A stretch of 13,943 nucleotides of DNA, from positions 1 to 13,943 of the forward strand of contig DASUBV010000198.1 of the NCBI GenBank assembly GCA_035763085.1, written 5' to 3'. This stretch comes from DASUBV01 sp035763085 (GTDB lineage: Bacteria > Actinomycetota > Actinomycetes > Streptosporangiales > Streptosporangiaceae). Below, piece by piece: positions 1 to 5,354 of this stretch. Numbering within the stretch: the stretch's first letter is position 1; the number at the start of each line of letters is the position of its first letter. The notes beneath the pieces are model-generated. The model was not told the DNA's origin, searched no databases, and saw only the letters and a program-made list of their open reading frames with translations. A program made the translations under genes and the position numbers.

Positions 1-22
1 GCCTCAAACATGAGTAATTGCG

Positions 23-1198
23 GTGAAAAGGCGCGCCTGCCATTCTTCAGCTGTGCGCCGTATCGCCAGAGGTGTCCTGCTGTACCTCGGCCGGCTGGTC
101 GCCGCTGTCGTCGTCGCGGTGCTCACGCTGGCCAGCGGAATCGGCTTCGCCTGGCTGCTCGCGCGGGCGCTGTCGCCCTGGGTCGGACTGCTGGCGCTGG
201 CCGGGATCGTGATCTCGGTACTGGTGATTCATGAGCTCGGCCATGTCGTGGCGGCGCGGCTCACCGGGCTGGAGGTCCGCGCTATCTACCTGGGCGGCCC
301 GCCCGCGCTGGTGACGATCCGGCTGGGCGGAGTGCAGGTGGGCCTGGGCCTGCGGCTGCGTGGCCTGGTGCAGACGGCGGGTGGCCCGCCGGCCAGGCAG
401 GCCATCATGGTGGCTGCGGGCCCGCTGGCCAACCTGGTAACAGCACCGCTGCTGGCGATCCTGCCCGGGCCGCAGTGGGTATTCCGGTCGCTGGGCCTGG
501 TGGCCGCCTACGTGGGCCTGACCAACCTCATCCCGGTCCGTACCCGGTCGGGTCGCCGGACAGACGGCGCCGTGCTGCTGCGCCTGTACCGCCTGCGACG
601 TATGCGCGCGGAGTTGGTGGAGGTGAGCAGGTCGCCGGACTGGATGAGCCGGCCAGAAGCAGTGGACCGCTTCCTCGCCGTGTACCGGGCTGGGCTGTCG
701 GGGGCGCTGAGAGGCCATCCCTACCTGGCTCATGTGCTGCGCAAGTCGGGCCGGGTCTGGGAACTGCCGGGGGTGCACGCCATCCAGCTCAGCCTCAGCG
801 AAGCGCCGGCCGCGGACGTGCCTGCCCAGGTTCACCTGCTGGAGTGGGAAGTGCTGTGCTGGCCGGGCCTGCCAGCGGCTGATGTCAGCCTCGCGGCGGC
901 ACGCATGGAATGGGTACTCCGGCACAGCCCTGATCCGCCGCCGCCGGGCATGCAGAACACGCTGGCCGTCGCCCGGCTCCGGCAGGGTCGGGCCGCCGAG
1001 GTCGAGGCGCTGTGCGCGGCGGACCTGCAGGCCGAGCTGAAGCCGGCGCAGCGCGCGACAGTCCTGGCCACGATCGCGATGGCCCGGCACGCGCTCGGCC
1101 AGGACGGCAGCGACCTGCTCCGCGAGGCCACGGCGCTGGACCCGGATGCCGACCTGGTCGCGGAAGCCGAGGGCGTCATCTCTGCTGGAAATTCTTAG
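23..1198 (+). CDS. M50-family (site-2-protease-like) membrane zinc metalloprotease
   Basis: Predicted intramembrane zinc protease of 391 aa. Hydrophobic segments lie at about residues 18-46 and 53-69, followed at once by the zinc motif HELGH (H70, E71, H74). An AAGPLANLV motif follows at 131-139, and a further hydrophobic stretch at about 138-170 ends in the second M50 signature: N168, P171 and D181-G182 in an NxxP...DG arrangement that supplies the third zinc ligand. This motif order is diagnostic of peptidase M50. Residues 200-391 are soluble and helix-rich, and the end (about 310-391) looks TPR-like; this may be a substrate or regulatory domain. The substrate is unknown: no anti-sigma factor, sigma factor or PDZ domain is visible nearby. 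The GTG at 23 is the first usable start after an in-frame TGA at 11-13 but has no good Shine-Dalgarno site. A GTG at 53 would also keep all motifs. Family confident; start and role uncertain. Confidence 0.85.
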   Translation: MKRRACHSSAVRRIARGVLLYLGRLVAAVVVAVLTLASGIGFAWLLARALSPWVGLLALAGIVISVLVIHELGHVVAARLTGLEVRAIYLGGPPALVTIRLGGVQVGLGLRLRGLVQTAGGPPARQAIMVAAGPLANLVTAPLLAILPGPQWVFRSLGLVAAYVGLTNLIPVRTRSGRRTDGAVLLRLYRLRRMRAELVEVSRSPDWMSRPEAVDRFLAVYRAGLSGALRGHPYLAHVLRKSGRVWELPGVHAIQLSLSEAPAADVPAQVHLLEWEVLCWPGLPAADVSLAAARMEWVLRHSPDPPPPGMQNTLAVARLRQGRAAEVEALCAADLQAELKPAQRATVLATIAMARHALGQDGSDLLREATALDPDADLVAEAEGVISAGNS

Positions 1199-1247
1199 CT
1201 GGCCAGATCCTGTGGCGCTGGTGGGACTTCACCTTGGGTGATCTGCT

Positions 1248-1278
1248 GCCGGGCGCCGGCTGGGTGCCAGCGCCCGGC
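1248..1278. terminator. Candidate bidirectional hairpin between convergent genes
   Basis: A 9-bp GC stem (1248-1256 paired with 1270-1278) encloses a 13-nt loop that can itself pair. It lies in the 166-bp gap between two convergent stop codons (1198 on +, 1365 on -), the expected place for a shared terminator. There is no T-run on either side, so this is a structural guess only. Confidence 0.4.
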
Positions 1279-1364
1279 GAACCAGCGACTGAGGCAGCCC
1301 CGCAGGTCGCCCTGGTGGTAGGTACTCCCGGTTGTGCGGAGTTTGCTCAGCCACGTCTCCATGC

Positions 1365-2087
1365 TCAGTCGCTCGCGTCCTTTGCCAGGGCGGGGGTCTG
1401 CCTGGCCGCGGCCGGGCTCGCCGGGCGCCGCCACAGCAGCGTGTAGCGCCAGAACAGGCGCCTGCGCAGCTGCGCACCGGGGGTGAACTCGCGCGCCGCG
1501 CCGCGGATCTCGGCGAGGCTGTCCTGCGCATCGCGGACCGGCATGCCGGCCTCGTGTGGCTTGCCAGCCTGGCCGCGCAGCGCCAGGACCGCCCCCATCG
1601 CCGCATTCGCCGGAAGCCGGATGACCTCAAACGAGAAGTCGGCCGGCGTGGCAAGCCGGTACAGGCCGACCACGGCGAGGACCCCGCCGGGCCGGACCAG
1701 GCTCGCCAGGCGGCTCAGGCCGGGCCGCAGCGGCAGGTGGTGCAGGCTGGAGAGGGCGGTGACGGCGTCGTAGCCGCCGGCGGCCAGCGGCAGGTCCGGG
1801 TCGAGCAGGTCACCGCGGATCCAGCGCACGGTGGTGGCGCCCGGCCATTGCGATCTGGCCCGCTCGATCATGTCCGGCGAGGCGTCCACCGCGTCGACGC
1901 TGGCCGCCTGCCCGGCCAGCCGCGCCGCCAGCGCCCCGGCGCCGCAGCCGGCGTCCAGGACTCGGCCAGCTGCGGCGGGCAGCTGGCCCAGCAGCCACGG
2001 GTGGTAATGCGCGTTGTGATCCCACGCCAGCGATGCGGGGAGCTGCGGGACGCGCAGGCGGAGCTCCGGGGGCGGGGGGAGCCGCAT
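1365..2087 (-). CDS. Class I SAM-dependent methyltransferase
   Basis: 240-aa Rossmann-fold methyltransferase. Motif I VLDAGCGAGALA is at residues 43-54, the acidic residue ending strand beta-2 is D68 (DAVDAS), and a later hydrophobic strand-loop (VLAVVGLYRL) fits the rest of the fold. The N-terminal block AWDHNAHYHPWLL (21-33) is typical of the small uncharacterised actinobacterial members of the family. The methyl acceptor cannot be told from sequence. I chose the ATG at 2087. A TTG at 2129 in the same frame would add 14 residues with no recognisable content. TACAGT sits 8 nt upstream of the ATG, compatible with a leaderless or nearly leaderless message. It lies 66 bp downstream of the aldo/keto reductase stop on the same strand and may be partly cotranscribed with it. 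Confidence 0.85.
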   Translation of the reverse strand: MRLPPPPELRLRVPQLPASLAWDHNAHYHPWLLGQLPAAAGRVLDAGCGAGALAARLAGQAASVDAVDASPDMIERARSQWPGATTVRWIRGDLLDPDLPLAAGGYDAVTALSSLHHLPLRPGLSRLASLVRPGGVLAVVGLYRLATPADFSFEVIRLPANAAMGAVLALRGQAGKPHEAGMPVRDAQDSLAEIRGAAREFTPGAQLRRRLFWRYTLLWRRPASPAAARQTPALAKDASD

Positions 2088-2153
2088 GGCCCAGCACTGT
2101 ACGCGCCCGGAGTCCGCCAAGCGGGTCAAACGGGACGGGCGAGCCGGGCCCGC

Positions 2154-2996
2154 CTAGTGCGGGATCATGTCGAAGGTGTCGGGGTCCGGCCCGGTGCGCT
2201 CGTCCCGGTTCAGCGCGCTGATCGCCTCGACATCCGCGCCGGACAGCTCGAAGTCGAAGATGTCGATGTTCTCCCTGATCCGGGCGGGCGAGACCGACTT
2301 GGGGAACACGATGTCGCCGCGCTCGATGTGCCAGCGCAGCACCACCTGGGCCGGGGTCTTGCCCGCCTGGCTGGCGATCGAGGCCACCGTCGGGTCATTC
2401 AGGACCCGTCCCCGCGCGATCGGCGACCAGGCCTCGACCGCGATCTGGTGCCCGGCGCAGAACCTGCGGACATCATCCTGGGTCAGGTAGGGGTGCACCT
2501 CGATCTGGTTGACGGCGGGCGTGATCTCGGACTCGGCGTGCAGCCGCCGCAGGTGATGCGGCTGGAAGTTCGAGACGCCGATGGAGCGGGCCCGGCCGTC
2601 CCGGTAGAACTCCTCCATGGTCTTCCAGGTCGACACAAAGTCACCGTCGTACCTGGTGGGCAGCGGCCAGTGGATCAGGAACAGGTCGATGTAGTCCAGG
2701 CCGAGTTCGTCGAGGGTGAGGTCGAACGCCACCCGGGCGTCCTCCGGCCGGTGCGCAGCATTGCTCAGCTTGCTGGTCACGAACAGGTCGCTGCGGTCCA
2801 GGCCCGACTTGGCGATGGCCTCGCCGACCTGCCGCTCGTTGCCGTACATCTCGGCGGTGTCGATGTGCCGGTAGCCGGCCTGCAGCGCCGTGCTCACCGC
2901 CTCAGCGGTGTCGTCGGGCTCGACGAGGAAGACGCCGAAGCCGAACTGGGGGATGGCCTGGCCGTTGTTCAGCATGATCTCGGGTACCGCGGTCAC
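2154..2996 (-). CDS. NADPH-dependent aldo/keto reductase (AKR5, 2,5-diketogluconate-reductase-like)
   Basis: 280-aa cytosolic (beta/alpha)8 oxidoreductase that should reduce carbonyl substrates with NADPH. The full catalytic tetrad is present: D46, Y51, K76 and H109, in the contexts HIDTAEMYGNE, TSKL and LIHWPLP. SIGVSNFQPHHL (138-149) and the cofactor segment FPKSVSPARIRENIDIFDFE (231-250) match the AKR5 pattern for 2'-phosphate binding. Length is normal. The start is GTG at 2996, supported by a purine-rich GGAAGGAG site about 9 nt upstream (complement of 3006-3013). Substrate range in this family is broad, so the physiological role (sugar ketoacids, methylglyoxal, detoxification) is open. 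A DoxX-like gene and a glyoxalase-like gene just upstream on the same strand are compatible with a small detoxification or redox group, but this is inference. Confidence 0.93.
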   Translation of the reverse strand: MTAVPEIMLNNGQAIPQFGFGVFLVEPDDTAEAVSTALQAGYRHIDTAEMYGNERQVGEAIAKSGLDRSDLFVTSKLSNAAHRPEDARVAFDLTLDELGLDYIDLFLIHWPLPTRYDGDFVSTWKTMEEFYRDGRARSIGVSNFQPHHLRRLHAESEITPAVNQIEVHPYLTQDDVRRFCAGHQIAVEAWSPIARGRVLNDPTVASIASQAGKTPAQVVLRWHIERGDIVFPKSVSPARIRENIDIFDFELSGADVEAISALNRDERTGPDPDTFDMIPH

Positions 2997-3025
2997 GATG
3001 GACTGCTCCTTCCGGGTAGCTGACC

Positions 3026-3096
3026 CGCGCGGGCTGCGGACTCGCGCGGGCTGCGGGAGGCGGCGCGTGCGGGAGATGGCCGTGCGGGAGATGGCC
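3026..3096. repeat. Two short direct-repeat pairs in an intergenic gap
   Basis: The 112-bp gap between the DoxX-like stop and the aldo/keto reductase start holds two direct repeats. CGCGCGGGCTGCGG occurs at 3026-3039 and 3043-3056. GTGCGGGAGATGGCC occurs as a perfect 15-bp tandem pair at 3067-3081 and 3082-3096. No function is apparent; replication slippage is the simplest explanation. Confidence 0.7.
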
Positions 3097-3108
3097 GGCG
3101 CGAGGCGG

Positions 3109-3654
3109 TCAGTGCGAGGTGGCGCCGGGCAGGCGGCTGCTGAGACGGCCCGCGGCCGCGCCGGCCTTCCCCGACGCCCGCGCCGTCTTGGCCGCCAGCG
3201 ACACCTCCCGGCGGGCGGTCCTGGCCGCGTGACGGCTCCGCCAGGCCAGCGATGGCCGGCCCTCGGTATCGGCCGCGGTGATCAGCAGGCCGCCGAGGAT
3301 CGCGAGGTTCTTCAGGAAGTGGATGCGCTGCTGGGCGCGCTCCTGATCGTTGTCGGCTTCCCAGAACCGGTGCCCGGCGAGGGTCGTCGGGATCAGGGTC
3401 GCCGCGATGGCCAGGGCCGACAGCCGGGGCAGCCAGCCGATGGCCAGCAGCGAGCCGGCCGTGAACTGGACCGCGCCGTTGATCCGGACGGCCTGCTCGG
3501 TGTCGGCCGGGATGCCCGGCAGGTGCTCGGCCGCCGGCCGTACCACCCGGTCAGCCTTCGGCGCCACCCGCTCCGGACGCCGGAAGCTGTCATAGCCCTG
3601 GATGGCGAAGATCGTGGCCAGCATGGGGCGCGCAACTGCTCTGAGTACAGGCAT
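3109..3654 (-). CDS. DoxX family membrane protein
   Basis: 181-aa predicted inner-membrane protein of the DoxX/SURF4-like group. Hydrophobic segments lie at about 10-21, 60-76, 77-94 and 112-127. The conserved run GHRFWEADNDQERAQQRIHF (94-113), followed by KNLAILGGLL, is the typical signature just before the last membrane helix. The C-terminal 50 residues are basic and low in complexity (A, R, S, K) and probably cytoplasmic. DoxX proteins are linked to thiol and oxidative stress, but most members have no defined biochemical role. The ATG at 3654 was chosen because the homologous region begins there and AGGGGG lies about 6 nt upstream; a longer frame reaching back to 3846 would add 64 residues without family content. 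The gene lies 85 bp downstream of a VOC gene on the same strand. Confidence 0.87.
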   Translation of the reverse strand: MPVLRAVARPMLATIFAIQGYDSFRRPERVAPKADRVVRPAAEHLPGIPADTEQAVRINGAVQFTAGSLLAIGWLPRLSALAIAATLIPTTLAGHRFWEADNDQERAQQRIHFLKNLAILGGLLITAADTEGRPSLAWRSRHAARTARREVSLAAKTARASGKAGAAAGRLSSRLPGATSH

Positions 3655-3660
3655 GTCGGC

Positions 3661-3677
3661 CCCCTGCCCAGCAGGGG
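3661..3677 (-). promoter_or_regulatory. Hairpin overlapping the DoxX-like gene's ribosome binding site
   Basis: On the - strand, CCCCTGC and GCAGGGG form a perfect 7-bp stem with a 3-nt loop, ending 6 nt before the ATG at 3654. The right arm includes the Shine-Dalgarno purines, so folding would hide the site. It might tune translation, or simply end transcription from the gene upstream. A separate 14-bp perfect palindrome (3697-3710) lies between it and the VOC stop. Confidence 0.4.
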
Positions 3678-3739
3678 TGATCTCTAACGTCCCGGTGCCG
3701 CCCGGGCGGCCGGGCCTGCGGGCCTGACAGGGCCTGTGA

Positions 3740-4129
3740 TCAGGGATGGCGGCCCGCAAGGACGCAGAACTCGTTCCCCTCCGGGTCGGCGAGAGTGACC
3801 CAGCTCTCCTCGCCGGTCTGGCCGACGTCGGCGTGCCGGGCACCAAGGTCGAGCAGGCGGCGGACCTCCTCGTCCTGCTCCCGGTCGGTTGCGTTGACGT
3901 CGAGGTGGACCCTGTTCTTGACGGTCTTGCCCTCGGGTACGCGCGCGAACGTCAGCGTCGGTGGCACGGGGCCAGGGTGGCTCTTGCCTTCCGGCACCAT
4001 CGGGGAGCCAATGGTGACCAGTCCGTCCTCTTCGTCCTGGACCTCGTAGTCAAGGACCGAGCACCAGAACCGGGCGAGACTGCTGGGATCGGCACAGTCG
4101 ATCGCAAGCTCGGTGAACTTACTGGTCAT
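3740..4129 (-). CDS. Glyoxalase-like VOC family protein
   Basis: 129-aa single-domain protein of the vicinal oxygen chelate superfamily (glyoxalase-like subgroup). The opening strand TELAIDCADPSSLARFWCSV (6-25) and the second half-module VHLDVNATDREQDEEVRRLL (74-93), followed by VTLADPEGNEFCVL (111-124), form the usual beta-alpha-beta-beta-beta pair. Candidate metal or substrate positions H75 and E120 are kept. Such proteins dimerise, and their substrates range from glyoxalase conjugates to antibiotics; the substrate here is unknown. The ATG at 4129 has GGGAG 8 nt upstream. The gene is the first of a - strand run (VOC, DoxX-like, aldo/keto reductase). A transposase remnant ends only 15 bp upstream in the same direction. 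A second, broken VOC gene occurs at 9730-10117. Confidence 0.88.
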   Translation of the reverse strand: MTSKFTELAIDCADPSSLARFWCSVLDYEVQDEEDGLVTIGSPMVPEGKSHPGPVPPTLTFARVPEGKTVKNRVHLDVNATDREQDEEVRRLLDLGARHADVGQTGEESWVTLADPEGNEFCVLAGRHP

Positions 4130-4144
4130 GTCAGGATCTCCCGG

Positions 4145-4264
4145 TCAGGTAGCGGGTCCGGCAAGGCCACGCTGATCGCAGGCGAGAGCGTTGCCGTCAA
4201 TCGTGGCGCGGTAGAGATGTTCGTGGTTCAGCGTGCCGATGAACCGCTCGGCTACGCCACTTGT
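4145..4264 (-). mobile_element. Decayed C-terminal fragment of a DDE (rve-type) transposase
   Basis: Read on the - strand, this 39-codon open stretch between two stop codons encodes VAERFIGTLNHEHLYRATIDG (coding positions 4193-4255, split here as VAERFIGTLN and HEHLYRATIDG). It resembles the conserved ERF-GTLK-E-LYR block near the last catalytic glutamate of integrase-core transposases of the IS3/IS481 type. After that the reading continues into GNALACDQRGLAGPAT and stops at 4145-4147. There is no start codon, no upstream domain and no partner frame, so only a fragment remains. It lies 15 bp upstream of the VOC start and about 150 bp from the imuA' promoter. Similarity is judged by eye from a short segment, so confidence is moderate. 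Confidence 0.55.
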
Positions 4265-4300
4265 TTACGGGCCGCTCACCGTGTTTGCGGGCCGCTCGCC
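4261..4300. repeat. 20-bp imperfect tandem duplication
   Basis: Two adjacent 20-bp copies, TTGTTTACGGGCCGCTCACC (4261-4280) and GTGTTTGCGGGCCGCTCGCC (4281-4300), agree at 17 of 20 positions. They abut the transposase fragment and could be part of an insertion sequence end. The rest of the gap, 4301-4408, shows no gene or clear structure. Confidence 0.6.
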
Positions 4301-4408
4301 ATGTGCGGACATGACGGAACAGCGGTCGTCGTGACCGAACAGCTGGTGGCCACCGGCGAACGCGTCAACCCAGGTCACCCTGCGAAAGCATGGCCCGGTG
4401 AGCTCCGC

Positions 4409-4438
4409 TTGACAGTAATCGAATACATATTCGATAGT
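4409..4438 (+). promoter_or_regulatory. imuA'-imuB promoter, leaderless type
   Basis: A perfect -35 TTGACA (4409-4414), an 18-bp spacer and a -10 GATAGT (4433-4438) place the transcription start about 7 nt downstream, on or next to the ATG at 4446. The message would therefore be leaderless, which is common in actinomycetes. A LexA box fills the spacer, so repressor and RNA polymerase would compete. It is the strongest promoter-like sequence I found in the window. Confidence 0.72.
4419..4434. promoter_or_regulatory. LexA (SOS) box of imuA'-imuB
   Basis: TCGAATACATATTCGA is a 16-bp inverted repeat with perfect TCGAAT/ATTCGA arms. It differs from the mycobacterial consensus TCGAAC-N4-GTTCGA only at the symmetrical sixth and eleventh positions. 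It lies between the -35 and -10 elements and touches the -10. The position, and control of a known SOS operon, support real LexA binding. Confidence 0.82.
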
Positions 4439-4445
4439 GGGGTCT

Positions 4446-5354
4446 ATGGGGGAGGAGGCTGCGCGGATCAGTTCGCTGTCCCGGGATCCCGCAGCCGCGG
4501 GCCCAGAGCTGCTGAGCCTCGTGCGGCCGGCCGTCGGGAGCGTCGTGGCTGGCGGGAGCGCCGTGCCGGGAAACGCCGTGCCTGGGAGCGTCGTGGCCGG
4601 CGGGGATGTCCTGCCGGTGCTCCCGGCCCTGAGCGGGCTGCTGACCTCCGGCGGGCTGCAGCGCGGCCAGGTGGTAACGACCGGCGGCTGGGGGCTGCTG
4701 TGCCTCGCGCTGGCCGCGGGTGCCTCGGCGTCGGGAGCGTGGTGCGCGGCGGTCGGCCTGCCGGCGGTGGGCGTCCGCGCGGCGGCCGGCCTCGGCGTCG
4801 ACCCCGGGCGGCTGCTGCTGGTCGCCGAGCCTGGCGCGGGCTGGCCGCAGGTGGTGGCGTCGCTGCTGGATGGCTGCGACATCATCTTGCTCCGCCCGCC
4901 CGGCCGGCCCTCCGCCCAGCTGCGGCGCAAGCTCGAGGCCACCGCCCGGCGGCACGGGAGCGTGCTGCTGGTGGCCGGGGAGTGGGAGGGCGCGGCGGCC
5001 CGCCTGCACGTCGCCCGCCGGGGATGGGCCGGCATCGGTGCCGGGCACGGGCGGCTGCGCGCCCGCCAGGTTCAGGTAGTGGCGGAAGGCCGGGGCGCCG
5101 GGGCCAGGCCCCGGTCGGCCTGGCTCTGGCTGCCGGGCCCGGACGGGACCGTGAGAGCTACTGCGGAGCAAGGGACCCGCACCGGCCCGGGCTGGCACGA
5201 GCCAGGCGAAACAGCCAGACGAGACACGCAGACCGGGCGAGACGTGCTGGCGGAGCAGGGCGTACTGGCAGAGCAGAACGTGCTAGCGGGGCAGGGCGTA
5301 CTGGCGGGGCACGATGTACTGGCAGAGCAGGACGTGCTGGTGAGTACCGGATGA
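4446..5354 (+). CDS. imuA': ImuA'-like mutasome accessory protein (RecA-like fold)
   Basis: 302-aa protein identified mainly from its position directly before imuB under a LexA box, together with its RecA-like core. Residues 58-90 (PVLPALSGLLTSGGLQRGQVVTTGG and the following hydrophobic strand) match the N-terminal end of the RecA/SulA-like fold seen in ImuA proteins, but the P-loop is degenerate, with no GKT/S. GRLLLVAEPG (121-130), CDIILLRPP (144-152) and SVLLVAGEWEGAAARLHV (172-189) are further core strands. In mycobacteria ImuA' is needed for damage-induced mutagenesis and binds ImuB. Residues 31-53 contain an internal duplication, and residues 266-301 are a hexapeptide repeat tail. The start at ATG 4446 fits the leaderless promoter; a GTG at 4437 would lie upstream of the predicted transcript start. 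The stop overlaps the imuB start as ATGA. Confidence 0.8.
   Translation: MGEEAARISSLSRDPAAAGPELLSLVRPAVGSVVAGGSAVPGNAVPGSVVAGGDVLPVLPALSGLLTSGGLQRGQVVTTGGWGLLCLALAAGASASGAWCAAVGLPAVGVRAAAGLGVDPGRLLLVAEPGAGWPQVVASLLDGCDIILLRPPGRPSAQLRRKLEATARRHGSVLLVAGEWEGAAARLHVARRGWAGIGAGHGRLRARQVQVVAEGRGAGARPRSAWLWLPGPDGTVRATAEQGTRTGPGWHEPGETARRDTQTGRDVLAEQGVLAEQNVLAGQGVLAGHDVLAEQDVLVSTG
4536..4604 (+). repeat. 48-bp-spaced duplication inside imuA'
   Basis: A 21-bp segment at 4536-4556 recurs at 4584-4604 with one mismatch. The offset of 48 bp (16 codons) keeps the frame, giving GSVVAGG twice near the ImuA' N-terminus. It probably arose by slippage or local duplication. Confidence 0.8.
5241..5342 (+). repeat. 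18-bp tandem minisatellite coding for the ImuA' C-terminal tail
   Basis: Five full 18-bp units start at 5241, 5259, 5277, 5295 and 5313, with a partial sixth at 5331. They encode DVLAEQ, GVLAEQ, NVLAGQ, GVLAGH, DVLAEQ and DVL. Consensus VLA(E/G)Q has a fixed hydrophobic pair every six residues. The array ends 8 bp before the coupled imuB start. A change of copy number would keep the frame and only lengthen or shorten the tail. Confidence 0.92.

Noticed and set aside
1195..1362. A 55-codon - strand frame just after the methyltransferase
   Set aside because: No family resemblance and no good ribosome binding site; it contains the candidate terminator hairpin. Its stop overlapping the protease stop is probably chance.
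1332..3023. A 563-codon + strand frame antisense to the methyltransferase and aldo/keto reductase
   Set aside because: Both - strand genes have complete family motifs; the antisense translation is low in complexity with no recognisable domain.
4268..4400. A further - strand protein fragment upstream of the transposase remnant
   Set aside because: All three frames were read. One is open for about 45 codons but showed no transposase or other known motif, so it is not annotated.
4437..4439. GTG at 4437 as the imuA' start
   Set aside because: It lies inside or just after the -10 hexamer, upstream of the predicted transcript start; ATG 4446 fits better.
3746..5350. A very long open + strand frame running into imuB
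   Set aside because: Only the part from 5351 has ImuB content and a coupled start. The earlier part lies antisense to the VOC gene and out of frame with imuA', and is a by-product of high GC with few stop codons.
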